DNA of 64,000 nucleotides from Streptomyces sp. NBC_00683 (GTDB lineage: Bacteria > Actinomycetota > Actinomycetes > Streptomycetales > Streptomycetaceae). Shown piece by piece: positions 43,551 through 56,646 of this stretch. How positions within the stretch are numbered: the stretch's first letter is position 1; each line of letters begins with the position of its first letter. A program made the position numbers and the translations under genes. Location: the NCBI RefSeq assembly GCF_036226745.1, contig NZ_CP109013.1, positions 7,068,001 to 7,132,000 on the forward strand, given 5' to 3'. Below the pieces are notes generated by a model. It made no database searches and had not been told where the DNA came from. It was given only the letters and a program-made list of their open reading frames with translations.

Positions 43551-44369
43551 ATGCAGCACGCAGTGGGGGCCCCGCTGCCGCCGCCCCACGGCCCCGGAAA
43601 CGGGCTGTGGACGCAGGAGGCCCAGCACCCCGGCCACCCCGGTCCGCCGGGACCGCCGCCGATACCTCCCGCCCCCCAGGGGCAGGGCTGGACCGGCCCC
43701 GCACCCCAGCACGCCCCGTCCCCTCCCTCGCGGGAGACCACCGGGCACATCCAGCTCCCGCCGGGCGGGCCCGTTCCGCTGCCCGCGCCGCCCGCCGAGG
43801 CGGGCACCGGCGCCGCGACCCTGGCCGTGCTGCTGATCGGCCCGGCAGGAGCCGGCAAGACCACGGTCGCCAAGCTCTGGGCGGGCCGCCGCCGCGTCCC
43901 GACCGCGCACGTCTCCCTCGACGACGTCCGCGAATGGGTCTGCTCGGGCTTCGCCGACCCGCAGGCCGGGTGGAACGACCACTCCGAGGCGCAGTACCGG
44001 CTGGCGCGCCGCACCTGCGGCTTCGCCGCCCGTAATTTCCTGGCCAACGGCATCTCCTGCATCCTCGACGACGCGGTCTTCCCCGACCGGCCCGTCGTCG
44101 GCCTGGGAGGCTGGAAGCGCCATGTCGGCCCCGGCCTGCTGCCCGTCGTCCTCCTGCCCGGCCTGGAGGTCGTCCTGGAGCGCAACGCGGCACGCAGCGG
44201 CAACCGCCGCCTCTCCGACGAGGAGGTCGCCCGGATCCACGGCCGGATGGCCGGCTGGTACGGCTCCGGCCTGCCGATCATCGACAACTCCACGTACGAC
44301 GTCGAGACCACAGCGAGGGTCCTGGACGACGTGCTGGCCCGCTCCATAGCCAGCCCGCCGACCTGGTAG
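43551..44369 (+). CDS. P-loop kinase-like ATPase with Pro-rich N-terminus
   Basis: 272 residues. Residues 1 to about 85 are Pro/Gly/His-rich and probably disordered. A P-loop GPAGAGKT at 97-104 is followed by SLDDVREW (Asp124-Asp125), matching the second acidic motif of AAA_33/polynucleotide-kinase-like and zeta-toxin-like kinases. A lid Arg region is RNAARSGNRRLSDEEV, and the domain ends with IIDNSTYDVETTARVL. Substrate unknown. ATG 43551 follows ACGGAG; an upstream in-frame ATG (43503) has no ribosome binding site. It lies between aroQ and the M24 gene. Confidence 0.82.
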   Translation: MQHAVGAPLPPPHGPGNGLWTQEAQHPGHPGPPGPPPIPPAPQGQGWTGPAPQHAPSPPSRETTGHIQLPPGGPVPLPAPPAEAGTGAATLAVLLIGPAGAGKTTVAKLWAGRRRVPTAHVSLDDVREWVCSGFADPQAGWNDHSEAQYRLARRTCGFAARNFLANGISCILDDAVFPDRPVVGLGGWKRHVGPGLLPVVLLPGLEVVLERNAARSGNRRLSDEEVARIHGRMAGWYGSGLPIIDNSTYDVETTARVLDDVLARSIASPPTW

Positions 44370-44440
44370 CCGCGGGTGCGGCGCCCCCGGTCGGATGCGC
44401 TGACCGGGCGGCCCGCCGCCCGCGCTCGTAGGCTCGGAAC

Positions 44441-45547
44441 ATGTCAGAGGTGTACGCCGTCCGACGCGGGCTGCTCCGCGACCGGTACGCCGCCGCCGGA
44501 TCCGCTGCGGCCCTGGTCTCCCGCCCCGCCAACGTCCGCTATCTCGCGGGCGGGGCCCCGCCCGGCGCCGTGCTGCTGCTCGGCCCCGGCCAGGACGTCC
44601 TGCTCTGCCCCCGTGCCCCGACGGGCGATCCCGCCCACGGGCGCCCCGACGAACAGCTGCGGCTGACGGTGCTGCCCGCGCCCGACGGGGACCCCGTCGT
44701 CGCCGCCGCGGATCTGGCCCTCTCCCTCGACGCGGACTCCCTCGCAGTGGAGGAGCACGACCTCACCGTCTCCCGGCACCGTGCCATGGGCTCGGTCGCC
44801 CCCCGCCTCCGCCTGGCCGACCTCGGCTTCACCGTGGAGCAGCTGCGGGTCGTCAAGGACGAGGAGGAGATCGCCTGTCTGCGGATCGCCGCCGAGATCA
44901 CCGATCAGGCCCTCGGAGAGCTCCTCGAATCCATTCTGGTGGGCCGTACCGAGCGGCACCTGGCCCTGGAGCTGGAGCGCCGCCTGGTGGACCACGGAGC
45001 GGACGGCCCCGCCTTCTCCACTTCCGTCGGCACCGGCCCCAATTCGGGCCAGGGACGTCACCGGCCCTCGGACCGGAGGGTGGAGGAAGGCGATTTTCTC
45101 TCCGTCTGCCTGGGCGCGAACTATCGCGGCTACCGGTGCGAGATCGGGCGGACGTTCGTCATCGGGACCGCTCCCGCCGCATGGCAGATCGAGCTGTACG
45201 ACCTTGTTTTCGCCGCTCAGCGGGCCGGACGGGAGGCTTTGGTGCCCGGTGCCGCCTACCGCGACGTGGACCACGCGGCCCGTCATCTGCTGGACTCGGC
45301 GGGTCACACGGAGGGCCTCCAGGCCTGGACCGGGCACGGGGTCGGGCTCGAAATCGACGAGGACCCGCAGCTGGCACCGACAGCCATGGGTAAACTGGAC
45401 GCTTGTGTGCCGGTCACCGTCGAACCGGGGGTCCACCTCCCGGGCCGGGGCGGTGTCCGGATCGATGACACGCTCGTCGTGCGCCCCGAGGCGGACGGCG
45501 GACCCGAGCTACTCACCATTACGACCAAGGAGCTGCTCGCGCTCTAG
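44441..45547 (+). CDS. M24-family aminopeptidase-like protein with altered metal site
   Basis: 368 residues: creatinase N-terminal domain (about 1-130) and pita-bread M24 domain. Aligning by eye with E. coli PepP, the five metal ligands correspond to Cys223 (Asp in SVCLG position), Glu234 (Asp, in RCEIGRTF), His299 (kept, TGHGVGLE), Glu328 (kept, TVEPGVHL) and Asp342 (Glu, in GVRIDD). Three of five are therefore changed. It may use another metal, have weak activity or be a non-catalytic protein. Mycobacteria encode a PepQ-type peptidase in the same place, next to efp and nusB. Xaa-Pro peptidase activity is doubtful. Confidence 0.85.
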   Translation: MSEVYAVRRGLLRDRYAAAGSAAALVSRPANVRYLAGGAPPGAVLLLGPGQDVLLCPRAPTGDPAHGRPDEQLRLTVLPAPDGDPVVAAADLALSLDADSLAVEEHDLTVSRHRAMGSVAPRLRLADLGFTVEQLRVVKDEEEIACLRIAAEITDQALGELLESILVGRTERHLALELERRLVDHGADGPAFSTSVGTGPNSGQGRHRPSDRRVEEGDFLSVCLGANYRGYRCEIGRTFVIGTAPAAWQIELYDLVFAAQRAGREALVPGAAYRDVDHAARHLLDSAGHTEGLQAWTGHGVGLEIDEDPQLAPTAMGKLDACVPVTVEPGVHLPGRGGVRIDDTLVVRPEADGGPELLTITTKELLAL

Positions 45548-45596
45548 CGCGCATCCTTTGTCGTCCACCAGCTTCAGTCCAGGAGATTCCGCAACC

Positions 45597-46163
45597 GTGG
45601 CTTCCACGAACGACCTCAAGAACGGCCTGGTGCTCAAGCTCGACGGAGGCCAGCTCTGGTCCGTCGTCGAGTTCCAGCACGTCAAGCCCGGCAAGGGCCC
45701 GGCTTTCGTGCGTACCAAGCTCAAGAACGTGCTCTCCGGCAAGGTCGTCGACAAGACGTTCAACGCCGGCGTGAAGGTCGAAACGGCCACCATTGACCGC
45801 CGAGACATGCAGTTCTCGTACATGGACGGCGAGTACTTCGTCTTCATGGACATGAACACGTACGACCAGCTGATGGTCGACCGCAAGGCTGTCGGCGACG
45901 CCGCCAACTTCCTGATCGAGGGCTTCACCGCCTCGGTCGCGCAGCACGAGGGCGAGGTGCTCTACGTCGAGCTGCCGGCCGCGGTCGAGCTGACGATCCA
46001 GCACACCGACCCGGGCGTCCAGGGCGACCGCTCCACCGGTGGCAGCAAGCCCGCCACCCTGGAGACGGGCTACGAGATCGGCGTGCCGCTCTTCATCACC
46101 ACCGGCGAGAAGATCAAGGTCGACACCCGTACGGGCGACTACCTCGGCCGGGTGAACAGCTAA
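45597..46163 (+). CDS. efp: translation elongation factor P
   Basis: Rescues ribosomes stalled at polyproline stretches. 188 residues in three beta-barrel domains. The tip loop of domain I reads [12 protein letters not shown], with a Lys where modification occurs in other species; no modification gene is adjacent. Domain III has the [22 protein letters not shown] signature. GTG start after AGGAGATTCC. nusB follows after 2 nt. Note that several neighbours here (mltG, relA, the P-loop protein) contain Pro-rich stretches whose translation would depend on this factor. Confidence 0.97.
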   Translation: MASTNDLKNGLVLKLDGGQLWSVVEFQHVKPGKGPAFVRTKLKNVLSGKVVDKTFNAGVKVETATIDRRDMQFSYMDGEYFVFMDMNTYDQLMVDRKAVGDAANFLIEGFTASVAQHEGEVLYVELPAAVELTIQHTDPGVQGDRSTGGSKPATLETGYEIGVPLFITTGEKIKVDTRTGDYLGRVNS

Positions 46164-46165
46164 CC

Positions 46166-46597
46166 GTGGCTGCCCGGAACAAGGCCCGCAAGCGCGCCTT
46201 CCAGATCCTCTTCGAGGCCGACCAGCGCGGTGAGTCCGTGCAGACGGTCCTCGCGGACTGGGTTCGGCTCTCGCGGACCGACGACCGACAGCCGCCGGTC
46301 GGCGAATTCACCATGGAGCTCGTCGAGGGGTACGCGCAGTACGCGGACCGGATCGACGACCTCATCGTCACCTATGCCGTGGACTGGGAGATCGACCGCA
46401 TGCCGGTCGTCGACCGGAGCATCCTCAGGCTCGGCGCGTACGAGCTGATCTGGATGGACTCGACCCCGGATGCCGTGGTGATCGACGAGGCGGTCCAGCT
46501 CGCCAAGGAGTTCTCCACGGACGACTCCCCGTCCTTCGTGAACGGCCTGCTGGCCCGTTTCAAGGACCTCAAGCCGAACCTTCGCCGGGAGCAGTAG
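46166..46597 (+). CDS. nusB: transcription antitermination factor NusB
   Basis: 143 residues, all-helical. N-terminal ARNKARKRAFQILFEADQRG is the basic RNA-binding region for boxA; the conserved C-terminal segment is DAVVIDEAVQLAKEFSTDDSPSFVNGLLARF. Acts with NusE on rRNA operons. GTG start 2 nt after efp. Confidence 0.96.
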   Translation: MAARNKARKRAFQILFEADQRGESVQTVLADWVRLSRTDDRQPPVGEFTMELVEGYAQYADRIDDLIVTYAVDWEIDRMPVVDRSILRLGAYELIWMDSTPDAVVIDEAVQLAKEFSTDDSPSFVNGLLARFKDLKPNLRREQ

Positions 46598-46621
46598 CCT
46601 CTCCGGCGGCGTTCAGCCGAA

Positions 46622-46655
46622 CGAAGGGCCCATGGCGTGAGCTGTGGGCCCTTCG
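46622..46655. terminator. bidirectional terminator, nusB / bldD
   Basis: CGAAGGGCCCA and TGGGCCCTTCG form a perfect 11-bp stem around a 12-nt loop, 24 nt after the nusB stop. bldD converges from the right; the remaining 130 bp to its stop show nothing else clear. Confidence 0.78.
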
Positions 46656-46785
46656 GCGTACCCGGCACCTGCCCGTCCAGGGAGACGGACCGCGAAGCGG
46701 AAAGGCCCCGGGAAACGGAAACGCCGGGCCGGCGGGGTGCCCGAGGGCCCCCGCCTACCCGGCGGTACGTTTCTGCTGAGGCCTG

Positions 46786-47286
46786 TCAGCCCTCGTCGTG
46801 GGCCACGGCGCGGCGCGCGTCGGCGTCCAGCACGCCCCAGCTGATCAGCTGCTCCGTGAGCACGGACGGCGACTGGTCGTAGATCACGGCCAGGGTGCGC
46901 AGGTCGTCCTGGCGGATCGACAGCACCTTGCCGTTGTAGTCGCCGCGCTGGCTCTGGATCGTCGCCGCGTAACGCTGCAGCGGACCGGCCTTCTCCGGCG
47001 GGACGTGGGCGAGGCGCTCCAGGTCGAGGACGAGCTTCGGCGGCGGCTCGGCAGCCCCGCCGGGCGTCGTGCCGGGCAGGAGCTCCTGCACGGGGACGCC
47101 GTAGAAATCCGCCAGCTCGGCAAGGCGCTGCACGGTCACGGCGCGGTCGCCGCGCTCGTACGAACCGACCACCACGGCCTTCCAGCGGCCCTGCGACTTC
47201 TCCTCCACGCCGTGGAGGGAGAGGCCCTGCTGGGTGCGGATGGCGCGGAGCTTGGCCCCGAGCTGTTTTGCGTATTCGCTGGACAT
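46786..47286 (-). CDS. bldD: developmental transcriptional regulator BldD
   Basis: Master repressor of sporulation genes in Streptomyces, 166 residues. The N-terminal XRE-type helix-turn-helix (AKQLGAKLRAIRTQQGLSLHGVEEKSQ and following) binds DNA. The C-terminal domain contains the cyclic-di-GMP-binding signature RxD-x8-RQDD (RGDYNGKVLSIRQDD, about residues 113-127). Ligand-driven dimerisation is established for the S. coelicolor/S. venezuelae protein. ATG 47286 has GGGGAG upstream. Divergent from pyrR. Confidence 0.97.
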   Translation of the reverse strand: MSSEYAKQLGAKLRAIRTQQGLSLHGVEEKSQGRWKAVVVGSYERGDRAVTVQRLAELADFYGVPVQELLPGTTPGGAAEPPPKLVLDLERLAHVPPEKAGPLQRYAATIQSQRGDYNGKVLSIRQDDLRTLAVIYDQSPSVLTEQLISWGVLDADARRAVAHDEG

Positions 47287-47334
47287 AAGGCTCCCCGGAC
47301 GCTGGAACATTCTGCGGCTCCGCCGCGTGGCTGG

Positions 47335-47353
47335 TAACTCACTGTGAGGTTAC
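47335..47353. promoter_or_regulatory. probable BldD operator at its own promoter
   Basis: TAACTCACTGTGAGGTTAC forms an imperfect inverted repeat (GTAAC/GTTAC and TCAC/GTGA). It fits the BldD box TNACNC(A/T)GNGTNA with one mismatch at the centre. It overlaps the predicted -10 of bldD, consistent with the known autoregulation of BldD. Confidence 0.7.
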
Positions 47354-47376
47354 GCAGCGTTACTTGGATGCGTCAA
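47347..47376 (-). promoter_or_regulatory. bldD: predicted bldD promoter
   Basis: On the minus strand, TTGACG (47376-47371) and TAACCT (47352-47347) are separated by 18 bp. This is one of the best vegetative-type promoters in the window. The -10 lies inside the BldD operator. Confidence 0.65.
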
Positions 47377-47460
47377 GCTGAAAGGTCCGGACTGCCACCT
47401 CCCGGGGGCGGGGTCGGGGCTCGCACAAGCCCTGGTAACGTGGATGACGCAATTTCGACG

Positions 47461-47496
47461 TCCTTTAACGTCCGTCCAGTGAGGCGGAGAAGGAGG
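47461..47496 (+). promoter_or_regulatory. PyrR-binding leader hairpin overlapping the pyrR Shine-Dalgarno
   Basis: In the RNA, UCCGUC (47471-47476) pairs with GGCGGA (47483-47488) around hexaloop CAGUGA; the loop and flanks resemble the UCCAGAGAGG core recognised by PyrR. Below a purine-side bulge, UCCUU (47461-47465) pairs with AAGGA (47490-47494), which is the 5' half of the ribosome binding site AAGGAGG of pyrR. PyrR binding would thus block translation initiation rather than cause termination. Confidence 0.72.
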
Positions 47497-47506
47497 TCCG
47501 TTTCTT

Positions 47507-48091
47507 ATGGACGCACAGCATGACGACCACGGCAATGCGGCACGCCCCGTTCTCGAGGCTCCCGACATCGCCCGGGTACTGACCCGAATCGCCCACGAGA
47601 TCGTCGAACGCGCCAAGGGCGCCGACGACGTGGTGCTCCTCGGCATCCCGACGCGGGGGGTCTACCTCGCCTCCCGGCTCGCCGGGAAACTCGAAGAGAT
47701 CACCGGCCGGAAGACGCCGGTCGGATCGCTCGACATCACGATGTACCGCGACGACCTGAGGATGCGCCCCGCGCGCGCCCTGGCCCGCACCGAGATCCCC
47801 GGTGAGGGCATCGAGGGCAGGCTCGTCGTCCTGGTCGACGACGTGCTCTTCTCCGGCCGCACGATCCGCGCCGCACTCGACGCGCTCGGCGACATCGGCC
47901 GCCCCCGCGCCGTGCAGCTCGCGGTCCTCGTCGACCGCGGCCACCGCGAACTCCCGATCCGTGCCGACTACGTCGGCAAGAACCTCCCCACGTCGCTGCG
48001 GGAGACGGTCAAGGTCCAGCTCGCCGAGGAGGACGGCCGCGACGCCGTGCTGCTCGGCGTCAAGCAGACCGTCCCGGCGGGCGAGCAGTAG
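47507..48091 (+). CDS. pyrR: bifunctional pyr operon regulator / uracil phosphoribosyltransferase PyrR
   Basis: 194 residues. Binds pyr mRNA when UMP/UTP is plentiful and has weak UPRTase activity. Conserved segments are [23 protein letters not shown], the PRPP loop [24 protein letters not shown] and [16 protein letters not shown] 47507 with AAGGAGG about 10 nt upstream, inside the leader hairpin. First gene of an operon running to pyrF. Confidence 0.96.
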   Translation: MDAQHDDHGNAARPVLEAPDIARVLTRIAHEIVERAKGADDVVLLGIPTRGVYLASRLAGKLEEITGRKTPVGSLDITMYRDDLRMRPARALARTEIPGEGIEGRLVVLVDDVLFSGRTIRAALDALGDIGRPRAVQLAVLVDRGHRELPIRADYVGKNLPTSLRETVKVQLAEEDGRDAVLLGVKQTVPAGEQ

Positions 48092-48181
48092 CTCCGCGCC
48101 CCGTACGCCGCTCCAGTGGCCGTACGGCAGCTTCCGCACGCCCGCATGCCTGATCCCTCCACCATCCACGGAGAACCCCAG

Positions 48182-49168
48182 ATGAAGCGTCACCTCATCT
48201 CGGCCGCAGACCTCACCCGCGACGACGCCGTCCTGATCCTCGACACCGCCGAGGAAATGGCCCGGGTCGCGGACCGGCCGATCAAGAAGCTCCCCACCCT
48301 GCGCGGCCGAACCGTCGTCAACCTCTTCTTCGAGGACTCGACGCGCACCCGGATCTCGTTCGAGGCCGCCGCCAAGCGGCTGTCCGCCGACGTCATCAAC
48401 TTCTCCGCGAAGGGTTCGTCCGTCTCCAAGGGCGAGTCCCTCAAGGACACCGCCCTGACGCTGGAGGCGATGGGTGCCGACGCCGTCGTCATCCGGCACG
48501 GCGCCTCGGGGGCTCCGTACCGCCTCGCGACATCGGGCTGGATCGACGGTGCCGTCGTCAACGCGGGCGACGGCACGCACGAGCACCCCACCCAGGCACT
48601 GCTGGACGCCTTCACGATGCGCCGCAGGCTGGTCGGTGCCGACGCGGGGCTCGGCCGGGACCTCGAAGGCCGCCGGATCACGATCGTCGGCGACATCCTG
48701 CACAGCCGGGTGGCCCGGTCCAACGTCCACCTGCTGACCACACTCGGCGCGCACGTCACTCTGGTGGCCCCGCCCACCCTGGTGCCGGTCGGTGTCGAGC
48801 AGTGGCCCTGCGACGTCAGCTACAGCCTCGACGAGGTGCTGCCGAAGTCCGACGCGGTGATGATGCTCCGTGTGCAGCGCGAACGGATGAACGCCGCGTA
48901 CTTCCCGACCGAGCGCGAGTACTCACGCCGCTACGGCCTGGACGGCCTGCGCATGGCGCGCATGCCCGAGCACGCCATCGTCATGCACCCCGGCCCGATG
49001 GTCCGCGGCATGGAGATCACCGCCGACGTCGCCGACTCCGACCGCTGCACGGTCGTCGAACAGGTGGCCAACGGCGTGTCGATCCGCATGGCCGTGCTCT
49101 ACCTGCTGCTCGGCGGCTCCGAGCCCGCCGCTCCCGCCGTTCACACCCGTACCGAGGAGAACAAGTAA
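48182..49168 (+). CDS. pyrB: aspartate carbamoyltransferase catalytic subunit
   Basis: 328 residues. Condenses carbamoyl phosphate with aspartate. The carbamoyl-phosphate motif [13 protein letters not shown] (about 50-62), [18 protein letters not shown], and the aspartate-site segment [12 protein letters not shown] are intact. No pyrI regulatory gene is present, as expected for the class associated with PyrC in actinobacteria. ATG 48182 with CGGAGA upstream; pyrC begins 2 nt after the stop. Confidence 0.97.
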   Translation: MKRHLISAADLTRDDAVLILDTAEEMARVADRPIKKLPTLRGRTVVNLFFEDSTRTRISFEAAAKRLSADVINFSAKGSSVSKGESLKDTALTLEAMGADAVVIRHGASGAPYRLATSGWIDGAVVNAGDGTHEHPTQALLDAFTMRRRLVGADAGLGRDLEGRRITIVGDILHSRVARSNVHLLTTLGAHVTLVAPPTLVPVGVEQWPCDVSYSLDEVLPKSDAVMMLRVQRERMNAAYFPTEREYSRRYGLDGLRMARMPEHAIVMHPGPMVRGMEITADVADSDRCTVVEQVANGVSIRMAVLYLLLGGSEPAAPAVHTRTEENK

Positions 49169-49170
49169 CC

Positions 49171-50457
49171 ATGAGCAAGATCCTTATCCGCGGTGCGAAG
49201 GTCCTCGGCGGCGAGCCCCAGGACGTCCTCATCGACGGCGAGACCATCTCCGCGGTCGGCACCGGGCTCGACGCCGGCGACGCCACCGTCATCGAGGCCG
49301 CGGGCCAGGTCCTGCTGCCCGGCCTCGTCGACCTGCACACGCACCTGCGCGAGCCCGGCCGCGAGGACTCCGAGACGGTGCTCACCGGCACCCGGGCCGC
49401 GGCCGTCGGCGGCTTCACCGCAGTTCACGCCATGGCCAACACCTTCCCGGTCGCCGACACCGCGGGTGTCGTCGAGCAGGTCTGGCGGCTCGGCAAGGAG
49501 TCCGGCTACTGCGACGTGCAGCCCATCGGCGCCGTCACCGTCGGCCTGGAGGGCAAGCAGCTCGCCGAGCTCGGAGCCATGCACGACTCCGCCGCCGGAG
49601 TGAAGGTCTTCTCCGACGACGGCAAGTGCGTCGACGACGCGGTGATCATGCGACGCGCCCTGGAGTACGTGAAGGCGTTCGGCGGTGTCGTCGCCCAGCA
49701 CGCCCAGGAGCCCCGCCTCACCGAGGGCGCCCAGATGAACGAGGGCATCGTCTCGGCCGAGCTCGGTCTCGGCGGCTGGCCCGCCGTCGCCGAGGAGTCG
49801 ATCATCGCCCGCGACGTACTGCTCGCGGCCCACGTCGACTCCCGGGTGCACATCTGTCACCTCTCGACCGCCGGCTCCGTGGAGATCGTCCGCTGGGCCA
49901 AGTCCAAGGGCTGGAACGTCACCGCCGAGGTCACCCCGCACCACCTGCTCCTCACCGACGAGCTCGTACGGACCTACGACCCCGTCTACAAGGTGAACCC
50001 GCCGCTGCGCACCGAGGCCGACGTGATGGCCCTGCGCGAGGCGCTCGCCGACGGCACGATCGACTGCGTCGCCACCGACCACGCCCCGCACCCGCACGAG
50101 GACAAGGACTGCGAGTGGGCCGCCGCCGCCATGGGCATGGTGGGCCTGGAGACCGCACTGTCCGTGGTCCAGCAGACGATGGTGGACACCGGTCTCATCG
50201 ACTGGGCGGGTGTCGCCGACCGCATGTCGTTCCGTCCCGCGGCCATCGGCCGGCTCGACGGACACGGCCGGCCCGTCTCGGCGGGTGAGCCCGCCAACCT
50301 CACCCTGGTCGATCCGGCATACCGTGGAGCCGTGGACCCCGCGGGCTTCGCGTCCCGCAGCCGCAACACTCCGTACGAGGGTCGCGAGCTGCCGGGCCGA
50401 GTGACCCACACCTTCCTGCGGGGCCGTGCCACGGTCGTCGACGGGAAGCTCGCGTGA
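49171..50457 (+). CDS. pyrC: dihydroorotase (class I)
   Basis: 428 residues. Metal-binding HTHLREPG at the start of the barrel, VFSDDGKCV, the ICHLSTAGS and EVTPHHLLL histidines, and the catalytic Asp in CVATDHAPH. This is the larger class I enzyme related to hydantoinases. The stop overlaps the GTG of the following membrane-protein gene. Confidence 0.96.
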   Translation: MSKILIRGAKVLGGEPQDVLIDGETISAVGTGLDAGDATVIEAAGQVLLPGLVDLHTHLREPGREDSETVLTGTRAAAVGGFTAVHAMANTFPVADTAGVVEQVWRLGKESGYCDVQPIGAVTVGLEGKQLAELGAMHDSAAGVKVFSDDGKCVDDAVIMRRALEYVKAFGGVVAQHAQEPRLTEGAQMNEGIVSAELGLGGWPAVAEESIIARDVLLAAHVDSRVHICHLSTAGSVEIVRWAKSKGWNVTAEVTPHHLLLTDELVRTYDPVYKVNPPLRTEADVMALREALADGTIDCVATDHAPHPHEDKDCEWAAAAMGMVGLETALSVVQQTMVDTGLIDWAGVADRMSFRPAAIGRLDGHGRPVSAGEPANLTLVDPAYRGAVDPAGFASRSRNTPYEGRELPGRVTHTFLRGRATVVDGKLA

Positions 50458-51041
50458 CAACACTCAACCCCAGTTATCAGCTGTACCAGCTGGCCGCCGA
50501 GCCGAAGTCGGCGGAAGTGACCGACTGGTCCGCCCGCATCAGCTGGGTCCTCGCACTGGTCGTCTTCATCGCCTTCGTCTACTGGCTGATGCGCCAGGGG
50601 TGGAAGTGGCGCGGGAGCCTCCAGTCCGATCTGCCCGAGCTCGCCACGGCCCCCGAAGGATTCGCGGACGGCGAGAAGCTGCTCACGCTGACCGGCCGCT
50701 ACCACGCGTCGACGACCGCGGGACAGTGGCTCGACCGGATCGTCGCCCACGGCCTCGGCACCCGCAGCCGGGTGGAACTCACCCTCACGGAGCAGGGCCT
50801 CGACGTCGTACGCCCCGGCGCGGCCGACTTCTTCGTCCCCGCCGCCGCACTGCGCGAGGCCCGGCTGGACAAGGCACTCGCCGGCAAGGTCCTCCCCGAG
50901 GGCGGCCTCCTGGTCATCACCTGGGCGCACGGCGACAAGCTGATCGACTCCGGATTCCGCTCCGACCGCGCGGCCGAGCACCAGGCCTGGGTCGACGCCG
51001 TCAACCACCTCACCAGCACTACGGAAGGCACCGCACGATGA
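50454..51041 (+). CDS. conserved membrane protein within the pyr operon (PH-like domain)
   Basis: 195 residues. One transmembrane helix at about 29-48 ([18 protein letters not shown]) near the N-terminus, then a soluble domain of about 130 residues ([30 protein letters not shown] onward) that could be a PH-like barrel. No enzymatic motif. It is locked by 4-nt overlaps between pyrC and carA, the same position as an unnamed membrane-protein gene in the mycobacterial pyr operon. A function in pyrimidine metabolism is implied by context only. Confidence 0.88.
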   Translation: MTTLNPSYQLYQLAAEPKSAEVTDWSARISWVLALVVFIAFVYWLMRQGWKWRGSLQSDLPELATAPEGFADGEKLLTLTGRYHASTTAGQWLDRIVAHGLGTRSRVELTLTEQGLDVVRPGAADFFVPAAALREARLDKALAGKVLPEGGLLVITWAHGDKLIDSGFRSDRAAEHQAWVDAVNHLTSTTEGTAR

Positions 51042-52172
51042 CGATCTCCACCCGGGGAGCCGACAAAGCTCCCGCCGTACTCGTCCTGGAGGACGGCCGC
51101 TCCTTCCGCGGCCGCGCCTACGGGGCCGTGGGGGAGACCTTCGGCGAGGCGGTGTTCTCCACCGGCATGACCGGTTACCAGGAAACGCTGACCGATCCCT
51201 CGTACCACCGCCAGGTCGTCGTGATGACCGCCCCGCACATCGGCAACACCGGTGTGAACGACGAGGACGCCGAGTCGAAGCAGATCTGGGTCGCCGGATA
51301 CGTCGTCCGCGACCCCGCCCGCAAGCCCTCCAACTGGCGCTCCCGGCGCTCGCTGGACGAGGAGCTCGTCAGCCAGGGCATCGTCGGCATCAGCGGCATC
51401 GACACCCGTGCGCTGACCCGCCACCTCCGCGAGCGCGGCGCGATGCGCGTCGGCATCTTCTCCGGCAACGCCATCGCGGACGAGGGCATACTGCTGGCCA
51501 AGGTGCGCCAGGCGCCCGAGATGAGCGGCGCCGACCTCTCCGCCGAGGTCGCCACCAAGGAGACGTACGTCGTCCCCGCGATCGGCACGAAGAAGTTCAC
51601 CGTCGCCGCGATCGACCTCGGCATCAAGGGCATGACCCCGCACCGCATGGCCGAGCGCGGCATCGAGGTGCACGTCCTGCCCGCCACCGCCACCCTCGAC
51701 GAGGTGTATGCGGTGAAGCCCGACGGAGTCTTCTTCTCCAACGGCCCCGGCGACCCGTCCACCGCCGACCACCCGGTCTCCGTCATGCAGGGCGTCCTGG
51801 AGCGGAAGACCCCGCTCTTCGGCATCTGCTTCGGCAACCAGATCCTGGGCCGCGCACTCGGCTTCGGCACGTACAAGCTGAAGTACGGCCACCGCGGCAT
51901 CAACCAGCCCGTGCAGGACCGCACGACCGGCAAGGTCGAGGTCACCGCGCACAACCACGGCTTCGCCGTCGACGCCCCCCTCGACAAGGTCTCCGACACG
52001 GAGTTCGGCCGCGCCGAGGTCTCCCACGTCTGCCTGAACGACCAGGTCGTCGAAGGCCTCCAGCTCCTGGACCGGCCCGCCTTCAGCGTCCAGTACCACC
52101 CCGAAGCAGCCGCCGGCCCGCACGACGCCGCGTACCTCTTCGACCGCTTCGTTTCCCTGATGGAGGGCCAGC

Positions 52173-52180
<8 letters not shown>
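51038..52180 (+). CDS. carA: carbamoyl-phosphate synthase small (glutaminase) subunit
   Basis: 380 residues. Hydrolyses glutamine and channels ammonia to CarB. The N-terminal domain includes [14 protein letters not shown]; the glutaminase domain has nucleophile Cys in [13 protein letters not shown] and triad His/Glu in [11 protein letters not shown], with TAHNHGFAV nearby. The GICFGNQ form replaces the commoner GICLGHQ. Start overlaps the previous gene; carB starts 8 nt before its stop. Confidence 0.97.
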
Positions 52181-55481
<3,301 letters not shown>

Positions 55482-55490
55482 GACGCCAGC

Positions 55491-55518
55491 AGGGGGACAC
55501 CGGAAACGGTGTCCCCCT
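55491..55518 (+). terminator. hairpin between carB and pyrD (terminator or attenuator)
   Basis: AGGGGGACACCG and CGGTGTCCCCCT form a perfect 12-bp stem with GAAA tetraloop, starting 10 nt after the carB stop and followed by CTTCATG. The pyrD ribosome binding site begins just after it, so it could reduce or tune pyrD-pyrF expression. Confidence 0.6.
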
Positions 55519-55536
55519 CTTCATGAGGACTGTGTG

Positions 55537-56642
<1,106 letters not shown>

Positions 56643-56646
<4 letters not shown>

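Noticed and set aside
43551..44369. Zeta-toxin/antitoxin module
   Set aside because: The P-loop domain is related at fold level, but there is no small antitoxin-like gene beside it and the neighbours are housekeeping genes.
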